In this document: positions 51,649 to 61,400 of the stretch, one piece after another
How positions within the stretch are numbered: position 1 is the first letter of the stretch
How the letters are laid out: each line of letters starts with the position of its first letter
Source of the DNA: CAZYQW01 sp964649825
GTDB lineage: Bacteria; Planctomycetota; B15-G4; JADJEK01
DNA length: 64,000 bases
Reading direction: 5' to 3'
NCBI GenBank assembly: GCA_964649825.1
Contig: CAZYQW010000071.1
Location: 33,619 to 97,618, forward strand
Notes under the pieces: model-generated
Told to the model about the DNA's origin: nothing
What the model saw: only the letters and a program-made list of their open reading frames with translations
Databases searched by the model: none
Made by a program: the position numbers and the translations under genes

Positions 51649-53954
51649 TTGTCCTCGTCCTCGTCCTCGTCCATGTCCTCGTCCACGTCCTCGTTCGTGC
51701 CGCGCGCGCGTTCGGACGCGGCCGCGCGCAGACGCTCCTCGAGCCACGAGTACCGGTCGTGCGTCGCCGTCGTCCGGATGGCGCGCTCGAGGGCGCGGCG
51801 GCTGCCGACGATCACGCAAAGCTGCTTCGCGCGCGTGATCGCGGTGTAGACCAGGTTGCGCTGGAGGAGCGGGAAGTGCTGGCCGGTCAACGCGAGCACG
51901 ACGGCGGGATACTCGCCGCCCTGCGCGCGATGCACGGTGGTCGTCCACGCGGGCAGGAGCATGTTCAGGTCCTCGACGGAGTATTCGACGTCGCGCCCGT
52001 CGATCTCGACGTGGACCGGACCGTCCTTGCCGTCGATCGCGGTGATGAAGCCCTGGTCGCCGTTGAAGACGTTCTTGTCGTAGTCGTTCTTGATCTGGAC
52101 GATCCGATCGCCGGTCCGGAGCGTGCGTCCGCCGCGCACGATCTGTCCCTGCGGGGTCGGGTTCAACGCTCGTCCCAGCACCGCGTTCAGGTTCTCGGCG
52201 CCCGACGCCCCGCGGTGCATCGGCGAGAGCGTCTGCACGTCGCGACGCGGATCGATGCCGTAGACGCTCGGGATCCGTTCGACCACGAGCACGCGGATCA
52301 TCTCGGCCACCGCCTCGGGGTCATCGAGCTCGACGAAGTAGAACTCGCCCCCCGGGCCGAACGGGTCGAACTCCGGGAACTCGCCGCGGTTGACCGCGTG
52401 CGCGCCGGCCACGATGCGCGATCCCTCCCGCTGGCGGAAGACGCGCGTGAGCCGGGTGACCGGGACCGCGTCCGACGCGCAGACGGCGCGGAAGAAGTCG
52501 CCGGGTCCGACGGACGGGAGCTGATCGGCGTCGCCCACGAGCGTGAGCCGCGCGTCCTCGGGCAGCGCGCGCAGGAGCGCCGCGGCGAGCGGGACGTCGA
52601 GCATCGAACACTCATCGATGACGAAGTGGTCGCCCTCGACCGGGTCCTGGTCGTGGTGCTGGAACGTACCCGCGTACGGGTCGTAGGCGAGCAGCCGATG
52701 GATCGTCGACGCGGCGCCGCCCGACGCACCGGACGCTTCGGAGAGCCGCTTGGCGGCGCGGCCGGTCGGCGCGGCGAGCTTCACTTCCTCGTGCCGTCCG
52801 TCCAGGACGTCGCACAGGAGACGAACGATCGTCGTCTTCCCGACGCCGGGACCGCCCGTGATCACGGAGAGGCGATGCGTGAGCGCCGCCGCGACGGCGT
52901 CTCGCTGCTCCGGCGCGAGCTCGAGGTTCGCCTTGCGCGCCGCCGCGTCCACCCGCGCCGGGGCGTTCTTGAACGTCACCTTCGCGGCACCCCGCTCGAT
53001 CAGCATGCGAGCCACCGCGGTCTCGTCCCAGTACGACTTGATCGCGTAGACGACGGGGCCCGACCGATCCCAGGGGCGATCGCCCTCGGCGACGACGACG
53101 CTCGGGTCGGGGGACGCCTCCACGATCTTGACGAACCGCTCCTTCTCGAGGTCGGGCAACGCCTGCTCGGCCCGGGTCCGATCGATCTCGAGCCGTTCGG
53201 CGCGGTTCAAGAGCTCGTCGCGCGGCAGGAGCAGGTGGCCCTGCGCGCCCGCGTCGTTCAGGAGGTGCAGCAATCCGGCGCGCGCGCGCTCGGGCGAGTC
53301 CTTCGGGATGTCGAGGTGGCGCGCGATGTGGTCCGCGGTGCGAAAGCCGATTCCCTTCACCTCGTCCGCGAGGCGGTAGGGGTTCGACCGCACCAGGCCG
53401 ACCGCCGCGTCGCCGTACTCCTGGTAGACGCGCCGCACCTGGGCCGGCCCCACGCCGAATCCCTGCAGGAAGGTGGCGGCCTCGCGGATCGCGCGTCGCT
53501 CCTTCCACTGCTCAGCCAGCTCGGCCGCCTTCCTCTTGCCGATGCCGGCCACGCGACCGATCTGCTTCGGGTCCTGGTCGAGCGTGTCGTAGGTCGCGGC
53601 ACCGAACGTCTCGACGATCCGCTCGGCAAGCTTCGGTCCCAGTCCTTTGAAGTGCGTCGAGAGGAACGCGATCATCCCGCTCTGCGATCGATCGAGGATC
53701 TCCTCGTGCCGCGACGCGTGGAACTGACGGCCGAACCGGGCGTGCTCGTGATACGTGCCGAACACGCGCACCCGAACCCCGGGCGGGATGCCGTACAGCG
53801 TTCCCGTCACCGTGACCGGCATCGGATTGCCCGGGACGGTGAGCCGGAGGACCGCGTAGCCGTTGTCCGCGTTCTCGAACACGACGTCCCGCACCTCGCC
53901 CAGGAGCTCGGTCTCGGCCTCCGCGTTCTGTTTGGGATCGAACAGCTCTGCCAT
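51645..53954 (-). CDS. recD2: RecD2-type DNA helicase
   Basis: This 769-residue protein is a RecBCD-independent RecD2 helicase. An N-terminal OB-like region and helix-hairpin-helix motifs (GLGPKLAERIVETFG, RVAGIGKRKAAEL) precede Walker A (ITGGPGVGKTTIVRLLCDVL), Walker B (VIDECSMLDV) and the superfamily 1 C-terminal motif TTVHRAQGGEYPAVVL. It unwinds DNA 5'-3' in repair. The last 16 residues are an acidic tail (DEDVDEDMDEDEDEDK) encoded by a GTCCTC-type repeat. ATG 53954 is used; GTG 53963 is possible. It is the first gene of the pair with rsgA. Confidence 0.93.
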   Translation of the reverse strand: MAELFDPKQNAEAETELLGEVRDVVFENADNGYAVLRLTVPGNPMPVTVTGTLYGIPPGVRVRVFGTYHEHARFGRQFHASRHEEILDRSQSGMIAFLSTHFKGLGPKLAERIVETFGAATYDTLDQDPKQIGRVAGIGKRKAAELAEQWKERRAIREAATFLQGFGVGPAQVRRVYQEYGDAAVGLVRSNPYRLADEVKGIGFRTADHIARHLDIPKDSPERARAGLLHLLNDAGAQGHLLLPRDELLNRAERLEIDRTRAEQALPDLEKERFVKIVEASPDPSVVVAEGDRPWDRSGPVVYAIKSYWDETAVARMLIERGAAKVTFKNAPARVDAAARKANLELAPEQRDAVAAALTHRLSVITGGPGVGKTTIVRLLCDVLDGRHEEVKLAAPTGRAAKRLSEASGASGGAASTIHRLLAYDPYAGTFQHHDQDPVEGDHFVIDECSMLDVPLAAALLRALPEDARLTLVGDADQLPSVGPGDFFRAVCASDAVPVTRLTRVFRQREGSRIVAGAHAVNRGEFPEFDPFGPGGEFYFVELDDPEAVAEMIRVLVVERIPSVYGIDPRRDVQTLSPMHRGASGAENLNAVLGRALNPTPQGQIVRGGRTLRTGDRIVQIKNDYDKNVFNGDQGFITAIDGKDGPVHVEIDGRDVEYSVEDLNMLLPAWTTTVHRAQGGEYPAVVLALTGQHFPLLQRNLVYTAITRAKQLCVIVGSRRALERAIRTTATHDRYSWLEERLRAAASERARGTNEDVDEDMDEDEDEDK

Positions 53955-54027
53955 CGCCGTCACGCTACCCGAGCCCGTCCGCGAAGGCGACGGAGGATCG
54001 GTCCGCCGGTGATACGATGGCGCCGCA

Positions 54028-55077
54028 GTGTCGACGGAATCGAAGGCCCCCACCCCACCACCCGAGATCTTCGCGGAAGAGCTCGCCTTCACGGCCGACC
54101 TTCCCGATGCCGGACAGCGTCTCGACGGCTTCCTCGCGCGGCGCATGCGCTGGCGGTCGCGCACCAGCATCCAGCGGTTGATCGAGGACGGCAAGATCGA
54201 CGTCACCCGGCGCGGCGAGCGGCGGACGGTCCGCAAGCCCTCGTCGGTCCTGGTTGGGGGGGACTCGATCCACGTCGAGCTGCCGCGCCCGCGCCGCGAC
54301 GTCGACTTCGGCGAGGAGGGCCCGCCGCCCGACCCCGATCTGACCGTGCTGTACGAGGACCGCTGGCTGCTCGCCGTCGACAAGCCGCCGAACGTCGCCG
54401 TCCACCCGGCCGGCCGCAACCTCTACCGCACGGTGATCACCACGCTGATGCGGCGCTACCGCCGGCCTGACGATCCCGCGCGCGACGTCGTGCCGAAGCT
54501 CTGCCACCGGCTCGACCTCGAGACCTCGGGCGTGCTCCTCGTCGCGAAGGAGGACCAGGCGCATCGCCGCGTGTCGGAGATGTTCCGCGAACGCGCGCCG
54601 GAGAAGGAGTACCTCGCCATCGTGCACGGCACGCCCGGCCGGCGACGCGACCTGATCGACCTGCCGATCGGCCCCGCCCTGGCCCGCCGCGTCGCGATCG
54701 CGAAGGGGATCCGCCACGACGTGGGCCAGCCCGCGCAGACGCGCTACGAGGTCGTCGAGACCCATGGGCGCTTCTCGCTGCTGCGGCTCGCGCTGCTCAC
54801 CGGGAGGCACCATCAGATACGCGTCCACTGCGCGGCGATCGGCCACCCGCTCGTCGGCGACAAGATCTACGGCGCCGACGACGACGTCTTCATCAAGTAC
54901 TACGACGGGGCGTTGACGCCCGAGGACGAGGCGAAGCTGCTGCTCCCGCGGCAGGCGCTGCACGCGCATCGGTTGAAGATCGAGCACCCGGTCACCGGCG
55001 TGCCGCTCGAGTTCATCGCGCCGCTGCCGCGCGACCTGCGCGAGTTCCTCGATCGCGCGGCGGAGGTCGCGCCGTGA
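54028..55077 (+). CDS. RluA-family RNA pseudouridine synthase
   Basis: This 349-residue protein has an S4 RNA-binding domain (about 25-90) and a pseudouridine synthase domain. The catalytic Asp lies in CHRLDLETSGVLLVAK. LYEDRWLLAVDKPPNVAVHP and TGRHHQIRVHCAAIGHPLVGD are the other family blocks. It isomerises uridine in rRNA, possibly the 23S as RluC/RluD do, though the site is not predictable. The start at 54028 is GTG. It is transcribed away from recD2. Confidence 0.92.
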   Translation: MSTESKAPTPPPEIFAEELAFTADLPDAGQRLDGFLARRMRWRSRTSIQRLIEDGKIDVTRRGERRTVRKPSSVLVGGDSIHVELPRPRRDVDFGEEGPPPDPDLTVLYEDRWLLAVDKPPNVAVHPAGRNLYRTVITTLMRRYRRPDDPARDVVPKLCHRLDLETSGVLLVAKEDQAHRRVSEMFRERAPEKEYLAIVHGTPGRRRDLIDLPIGPALARRVAIAKGIRHDVGQPAQTRYEVVETHGRFSLLRLALLTGRHHQIRVHCAAIGHPLVGDKIYGADDDVFIKYYDGALTPEDEAKLLLPRQALHAHRLKIEHPVTGVPLEFIAPLPRDLREFLDRAAEVAP

Positions 55078-55222
55078 CGACGACCGGCGCGAGAGCTCGT
55101 CGGGCGGCGGAGCATCCGAACGCACGCGGCGCGAGCCACGGGTCGTCGCCGCGGCCGCCACCGGAGTCGTCGTCCTGACCACGCGACCACCACGCCCCTC
55201 GCTCCGCCCGTTCGTCCAACTG

Positions 55223-56047
55223 GTGTGGGCGACCGATCCGGGAACCGTCGCGACGTCGATCGCCGCCGCGCGCGAGCACGTCCTTCCGACGGGGGCGATG
55301 CACGTCGTGTTTCGTCTGTCCGATGCCCCCCTCCGGCTGTTCGACGCGATCGATGACGTCGGCGGCCGGGTGGTCGGCAACGCGCTGGTCGGCGGCGCCC
55401 GGTCGTCGTACTACGTCCGCGACGTCTCCACTCCGTCGTCCTCGGTCGGCGCGGTGCTGAGACCCGGCGCGGCCGCGGCGTTGCTCGGCGCGCCCGCCGA
55501 GGAGCTGGCGCACCGGCACACCCGCCTCGACGACCTGTGGGGAAGCGCGGCGAGCGACGTCCACGCGCGGCTCATCGATGCGAACGGCGCCGAATCGCGC
55601 ATGACGATCCTCGAGGACGCGCTGGAGCGGCGTGCCGCGACCGCGCTGCGCGTCCACCCGGCCGTCGCCTTCGCCCTCGAGCGATTCGCCGCGGCGGAGT
55701 CGATCGAAGCGGTGGTGACGCAGGCGGGCATCAGCCACCGCCACTTCGCCGCGCGGTTCCGGCGCGACGTCGGCCTGAATCCGAAGGTCTACTGCCGCGT
55801 GCTGCGGTTCCAGGCCGCGCTGCAGCGGCTGGCGTCGGATCCGTCCGTGCCGCTCGTCACGGTCGCGTTGCACGCCGGCTACAGCGACCAGGCCCACTTC
55901 CAGCGCGACTTCCGCGAGTTCGCGGGGCTGACGCCGGCCGGATACCGCGGCGTCTCTCCGCGGTTCCCGAACCACGTCGCGCGAGCGGACGCCGTCGGTC
56001 GAGGTCAGATTCTTTCAAGACGCGAGGACGGGAACATCCGAACCTGA
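55223..56047 (+). CDS. AraC-family transcriptional regulator
   Basis: From GTG 55223 this has 274 residues. The N-terminal half has a conserved ligand/dimer block (REHVLPTGAMHVVFRLSD). The C-terminal third is an AraC helix-turn-helix pair (about 155-245): VTQAGISHRHFAARFRRDVG and VALHAGYSDQAHFQRDFREF. In frame, the residues before the GTG (RPSLRPFVQL) also match this family's N-terminus, so the real start is probably upstream; the best candidate is CTG at 55175, eight bases after GGAG. The next gene at 56093 is in the same direction with a 45-base gap and may be its target. Confidence 0.83.
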   Translation: MWATDPGTVATSIAAAREHVLPTGAMHVVFRLSDAPLRLFDAIDDVGGRVVGNALVGGARSSYYVRDVSTPSSSVGAVLRPGAAAALLGAPAEELAHRHTRLDDLWGSAASDVHARLIDANGAESRMTILEDALERRAATALRVHPAVAFALERFAAAESIEAVVTQAGISHRHFAARFRRDVGLNPKVYCRVLRFQAALQRLASDPSVPLVTVALHAGYSDQAHFQRDFREFAGLTPAGYRGVSPRFPNHVARADAVGRGQILSRREDGNIRT

Positions 56048-56092
56048 CCCGTTCGACGCACCCAAACGAGCTCGCCTCGAAGGAGCCATTCG

Positions 56093-56551
56093 ATGACGAT
56101 CCATGAGATGTTCCCCTACCTCTGCGTGTCGAGCGCGACCGCCGCGATCGAGTTCTACGTGAACGCCTTCGGAGCGCGGGAGACGTTCCGCCTGGTCGAG
56201 CCCGGCGGCCGCGTCGGCCACGCCGAGCTCGACTTCGGCGGGCGTACGCTGATGTTGTCGGACGAGTACCCGGAGTACGGCATCCGGGGCGCGACCGCGA
56301 TCGGCGGCACCCCGGTCACGATCCACCTGCACGTCGACGACGCCGACGCCATGATCCGCCGCGCCGCCGAGCACGGCGCCACGGTCGAGCGGGAGCCGAA
56401 GGACGAGTTCTACGGCGAACGGTCGGGATGCATCCGCGACCCGTTCGGACACCGTTGGATGATCGGCCACCACATCGAGGACGTGACGCCGGAAGAGATG
56501 CAGCGTCGCTACGACGCGTTGTTCGAAGGAGGCGTGGAGCCAGCGGGCTGA
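56093..56551 (+). CDS. VOC-family protein (PhnB/glyoxalase type)
   Basis: This 152-residue protein starts MTIHEMFPYLCVSSATAAIE and carries FYVNAFGARETFRL, GHAELDFGGRTLMLSDE, HLHVDDADAMIRRA and IRDPFGHRWMIGHHIEDV. These are PhnB-like VOC blocks. VOC proteins bind a metal and act on small substrates; the family also includes antibiotic-binding members. Its position after an AraC regulator suggests it is induced by a small molecule. The substrate is unknown. Confidence 0.88.
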   Translation: MTIHEMFPYLCVSSATAAIEFYVNAFGARETFRLVEPGGRVGHAELDFGGRTLMLSDEYPEYGIRGATAIGGTPVTIHLHVDDADAMIRRAAEHGATVEREPKDEFYGERSGCIRDPFGHRWMIGHHIEDVTPEEMQRRYDALFEGGVEPAG

Positions 56552-56583
56552 CCGGTCCGCCGGCTCCTCCACGTCGCTCGACG

Positions 56584-57900
56584 CTACGGGCACCAGAGCG
56601 CGTCGAGCTGGACGTCGCTGAGCGGGACGGCCTTCCGCATCGCCTTGAACGCGCTCATGAAACCGTCCTTCACCGACACTCGCGGCGGCATGATGAAGCA
56701 CTCGTCCCCGTTCGGGATCACCCCGCCGTAGGGGGCGTCGAAGTGGAACGCGGTGCGGTTCCCGATGAAGTAGAACGCTTCACGGATCTCGACCTTCTCG
56801 GCCCCGGAGATCATGACGTGGTCACGGTCGGCGTTGGGCGCGAAGACCGCGTGATTCTCGACGATGACCTTGTTCGTCGCGTAGCCGTTCGCGTTGAGGC
56901 GCACGCCGTGGCCGGGACTGTCGTCGCTGTAGACCACGATCGAGCCCTGAGCACCGGTTTGCCACGGTCCCTGGAACGACACGTTGCGGCGGAAGATCAC
57001 GACGCCGAGGTGTCCCGCCACCGTGAAGTCCGAGCCGCCGTCGTTGTCGATGTTCGTCGCGAAGTTGTCCTCGATCAGGAGATGGCCGTGTCCGCTCGGG
57101 CCCGGGTTCGTCTTCCGATTCACGACCTGGAGCATCGTCCGGGTCGTTCCCTCCGTCCGGTTTCCCAGGAAGAAGCTGTCTCCCTGCGGCGAGTCGGCGT
57201 AGACGCAGTGCTCGACCATCGGCTCGAAATACGTGTCACGGAAGTCGAACCGCGCGCGCCCGTGGAGGCGAGCGCCCCAATGCGGCTTCCCGCTGCCCTT
57301 GCGGACCACGCAGCCGTAGACCTGGATCAATGGATACACGTTGCCGGAGAGCGTCGGCACGAGCCCGTTCGGCGTGCTGATCGCCGAGGTGGCGTAGGAG
57401 GACGGCCGGATCGAGAGGTTCTCCACCCGAATGCGCTTCACCCCCGGCGTCACCGTTCCGTCGGTCAGGTTCTTGCCGATGCCGAAGCCGGCGAGCTCGT
57501 CGACGTCCGAGCCCTTGGCTCCCCGCACCGCCACGTCGATGGGGAAGCTCTTCCAGTAGGCGACGAACGGCTTGAGCCCAGCGGAACCGCCGCCGATCTG
57601 CTGGCCGTTCTTGGCCGGAATCACGCCGTGGATCGTCAGGACCACGGGGCTGCCGGTGGCGGCGTGGATCGGCTCGGCCGCCTCGATCGCACGGAGGAGG
57701 GGATGCCCCGCGTCCGGGACGAACGTCTGGCCGACGACGCGGTAGCCGTTCGGGTACACGTCGATCTGCGTCGGTCCCAACGGCGCGACGGGCGGGGCCT
57801 GGAACAAGTGGTCGGGGACCGCCGAAGCAATGCGCACGGGCGAGAATCCCGCGAGCGTCCCCAGCAGGAGGAAGAGAGTGGGAGAGCTGAGACGGAGCAT
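56584..57900 (-). CDS. Secreted protein with beta-helix-like repeats
   Basis: This 438-residue protein has a signal peptide (1-27, ending IASA). The body has short strands with repeated FRDTYFEPMVEHCVYAD, LIEDNFATNIDNDGG and VIVENHAVFAPNADRDHV patterns, like right-handed parallel beta-helix proteins (polysaccharide lyases or glycosidases). No catalytic residue can be assigned. The ATG at 57900 follows a GC-rich leader with no clear ribosome binding site. Confidence 0.65.
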   Translation of the reverse strand: MLRLSSPTLFLLLGTLAGFSPVRIASAVPDHLFQAPPVAPLGPTQIDVYPNGYRVVGQTFVPDAGHPLLRAIEAAEPIHAATGSPVVLTIHGVIPAKNGQQIGGGSAGLKPFVAYWKSFPIDVAVRGAKGSDVDELAGFGIGKNLTDGTVTPGVKRIRVENLSIRPSSYATSAISTPNGLVPTLSGNVYPLIQVYGCVVRKGSGKPHWGARLHGRARFDFRDTYFEPMVEHCVYADSPQGDSFFLGNRTEGTTRTMLQVVNRKTNPGPSGHGHLLIEDNFATNIDNDGGSDFTVAGHLGVVIFRRNVSFQGPWQTGAQGSIVVYSDDSPGHGVRLNANGYATNKVIVENHAVFAPNADRDHVMISGAEKVEIREAFYFIGNRTAFHFDAPYGGVIPNGDECFIMPPRVSVKDGFMSAFKAMRKAVPLSDVQLDALWCP

Positions 57901-57976
57901 CGATTGCCTTTCGGTAGGGACGAGGTGGTCCCGAGCGCGGATGCGATCGACCGGACACGAAGATCCCCGCGGCGCC

Positions 57977-58168
57977 GCACGACGCCGAACGGCGGGGTGC
58001 AGACCAGGAGGGTCGGATCGGTCGTGACTTCGGTGGTTCAGGTCGATCCGGTCAGGAACGCCTGGGAGGCACTTGCAAGGACCGGATCACCGTGCGGCGG
58101 CGTGGCGCACGGTGCGTCACGCCGGTTTCGTTCGGAAGACCGGCGTCGAGCGACGCCGGCTTTTGTTT
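57977..58168 (+). ncRNA. Candidate structured RNA with terminator/antiterminator architecture
   Basis: No ORF explains this stretch. Perfect stems follow one another on the plus strand: GCAC (57977-57980) with GTGC (57997-58000), 58014-58020 with 58044-58050 (7 bp), 58045-58053 with 58080-58088 (9 bp), 58089-58096 with 58106-58113 (8 bp), and 58119-58126 with 58139-58146 (8 bp). The last one shares its right arm with the terminator hairpin (58140-58168), so the two cannot form together. That is the layout of an attenuator or riboswitch leader; it could also be a separate small RNA. The class is unknown and GC-rich DNA gives stems by chance, so this is a candidate. Confidence 0.45.
58140..58168 (+). 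terminator. Intrinsic terminator on the plus strand
   Basis: Positions 58140-58147 pair with 58152-58159 over eight base pairs around the loop GAGC. CTTTTGTTT follows at 58160-58168. No plus-strand gene ends just before it (the nearest ends at 56551), so it must end an RNA that starts in the same intergenic region, or act as an attenuator for the gene at 58472. Confidence 0.7.
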
Positions 58169-58471
58169 CCTATCTGCTTTGTTTAGTTAGAACGCCGCCG
58201 CGAGTCGCTCCCGCGCGCGCTCGTTCCGGGAGAATCAGATCGCGTCACCGTCACGGTTCTTGTTTCAGAGGGGCAACTCCCTCATGCACGAACCGGTCGA
58301 AACACCCCTTCCGAGAATCAGCCGTGGTACGTCCGCCGTGAACGGAGAGTTCCACAAAAAGCCGCGCAGTCTCCGTCGAGGTCGACGACGCGTGATCCGG
58401 CCCGTCGCGCGGGACGGGCTCGGCGGACCGTGGAACGGAAGGGCGGAGCCCGACGTAGAATCTCCGGGACC

Positions 58472-61400
58472 ATGTCCATGCGCCGCATCACGGCGATCGC
58501 AGCGGCTGCGCTTCTCGCGCCGCCCGCCATCGCCGTTCCCTCAGACCAGGCGATCGAGGCCCTCGTTCCCGGCGTGCGACGGGAAGTGAGACTCGGCCCG
58601 AATCCAACGCGCTTCGGCCTGGACGCTCCGGGCGACGCCGAGCTCGTGGTCTGGGCCGCGTCGGACGACGTCGACCCGGCGCTCTCGATCGTGAGCGAGA
58701 GCGGGGCCGGCGAGTGGCGGGACGACGACGGCGGCGGCGGCACGACGGCGCTGGTCTTCATCCCGACCAAAGGCGACGCGCGGTTCACGCTCACGATCGA
58801 CCAATGGAAGAGCCCCTCCGAAGGGTCGGTCATCGTGCACGCGTGGATCCTCCCGAACCTGTCGCCGGACGACCGGCGCGAGGCGGACGCGGCGTTCGCA
58901 CTCCTCCGGGAAGCCTCCGAGAGCTTCCACTACGACCTGGAGACGGCACTCGCCAAGCTCCGCCGATCCGTCGCCGGATTCATCGCGATCGGCGATCGTC
59001 GCGTGACCCGCGGGCTCATCGAGGACACGCGCGAGTGCCTGAATCTCCTGTTCCTCCTGCAGGACATCGAGACCTCGAAGCGCTTGATCGAGAGCCTGCT
59101 CCGCTGGCGGGAGAAGTTCCTGCCGCCCCAGCATCCCGACCTCTACGCCTTGCGCTCCGACCTCGCGACCGCGATCGAGCGCCTCGGCCGGCTCGACGAG
59201 GCGCTGCGGCTCCGCGAGGAAGTCGTGCGGGGGTACGAGCGCATCGTGGCCGACGACGACGAGAACCTGCAGCTCGCGCGCTACAACTGGGCGATCTCCC
59301 TGGCCTCGCACGAGGAGGTCGACCTCGCGGTGGAGCAGGTCGACGAGATCCTCGGGTTCTGGCGCGAACGCCCGGACGACGACCCCTGGATCATCCGCGT
59401 CCGCGCGCTCCTCGCTCGACTCCACTACCGTCGCGGCGATCTGGAGTCGGCGCGCGCCGAGTACGCCGCGGTCCTTCCCGTCGTGGCCGCGCTCGAAGGA
59501 TCGGACGCGTCGTTGATCTCGCTTCGCACGCAGGTCGGCGCGATCCTCACGCGGATGGGCGAGATGCAGGAAGGCTACCGCCTCCTGAAACGGGCGCACG
59601 AGGGAGCGCTGCGGCTCTACCCGGACGGACATCCGGTCCGATTCGACACCCTGCAGAACCTCGTCGCCGCCACGTCGCGGATCGGCGACATGAACAGCGC
59701 CCTCCTTCTCGGCGAGCAGCTCGTGGCCGACCTGTCCCGCGCGAGGGGGCCGAACGACCGCAACCTGCTGGCGGCCCGGTTGAACCTGGGCAATCGGATG
59801 GTCGTGCTCGGCCGGGAGGAGGCGCTGCCGCTCCTCCGAGAGGTGTTCGAGACGGTGCAGCGAGTGTCGCCGCGCAATGACGTCGAGGTCGAGCACGCGC
59901 GCATGGCGTACGGGACCGCTCTTTGCAGCGCGGGCGACTTCGAGGCGGCTCGCGACTGCTTCGCGAAGGCGTGCGCGGGATTCGAGTCGCTGTTGCCGGA
60001 GCCCCACGAGCTGCTGATCGGCGCGCGCTCGAACCTCGGCAACGTGCTCCGCATCCTCGGGCGCTACGAAGAGGCCGCCGAGGTCGAAGCGGCGGCGCTG
60101 GCGAGCCTGCGGCGTTCCGTCCCGGAGGACGATCCGCGCCTTCAATACGCGCTCGCGAACCTCGCCGCCACGCGAGCCCTCCTCGGTCAGGACGACGAGG
60201 CCATCGAGCTCATCCTCGACTGCGCGCGCTCGATGCGCCTCGAGCTCGCGAAGACCGGCGCGATGACGTCTCCGCGAGAGGTCGAGGCGCGCGCGGCTGA
60301 CATGATCGAAGCGACGGCCGCGTCCCTCCTCTCGACCGCGGTCGACATGGAGACGACGCGCCGCGCCGAGCTCGACGCCGAGTTGTTCGGACTGTTCGAG
60401 AGCATCCGCGGCGCGGCGTTCCGTTCGGCCGCGTTGCGGCGGGCCGTCACGGGATACGGCGATGCACGCGACGCGCTCGAGGCGGTGCGCGCGGCGGCCG
60501 AAGCGCTGACTCGCCTGGTCACGAGCGGCGCGGATCCCGAGGCCATCACCACCGCGACGCGGACGCGCGACGACGCGTATCGCGACCTGTTCGCGCGGCT
60601 CCAGGGAACGTCGGCCGGAATCGACTTCGTGAACGACGTCACGCCCGTCTCCATCGCCCGCACGCTCGACGCGGACGAAGCTTGCGTCTCGATCTGGCGC
60701 TACCACCACCACTCGTGGGACGACGGTCGAGTGATCGAGATCCGCTACCTCGCGATGGTGCTTCGGGCCGACGCGTCGGTAGCGCTCGTTCCGCTCGGCC
60801 CCGCCGACGCGGTGGACGACTCGGTGCGCAAGTGGCGAGATGCGATCGGCGCCGCGACCGAGCGCGGGGACGAGCGGGGCATCACGACGAGACGCGTGCG
60901 GTCGAAGCCGGACCGTGACGCGGAGCGGGCCGCCGCCGCGGAGCTCGCGCGCCTCGTGGTCGAACCGTTCCTCGCCGCGATCGGCGACGCCGCCCGCGTG
61001 ACGCTGTCGCTCGATGGTTCGCTGCTCCTCGCTCCGATCGACGCCCTCGCCCTCGACGGCGACCGCGACGGACGCCTCGGCGACCGCGTCGAGCTCCACG
61101 TCCGCTCCACCGCCTGGGAGCGACTCCTGCCCGAGCCGCCGCCGGCTCCGCACGACCTCGCCGTGCTGCTCGGCGACGTCGACTACGGTGACGCGGAGAC
61201 GGAAGCGCCCCCGGCGACGGGCCGCCGCCGCACGGGGTTCGTCTACCCGGCGCTGCCCGCGACACGGCGCGAGATCGACGCGATCCAGGCGCTGATCGGC
61301 GACGCGGCAGAGGTCGAGGTACTCTCCGGCGCCGGCGCGACGCGCGCCGCGCTCGAGTCGCTCTGCGACCGCGCTCGTTACGTCCACCTCGCGACGCACG

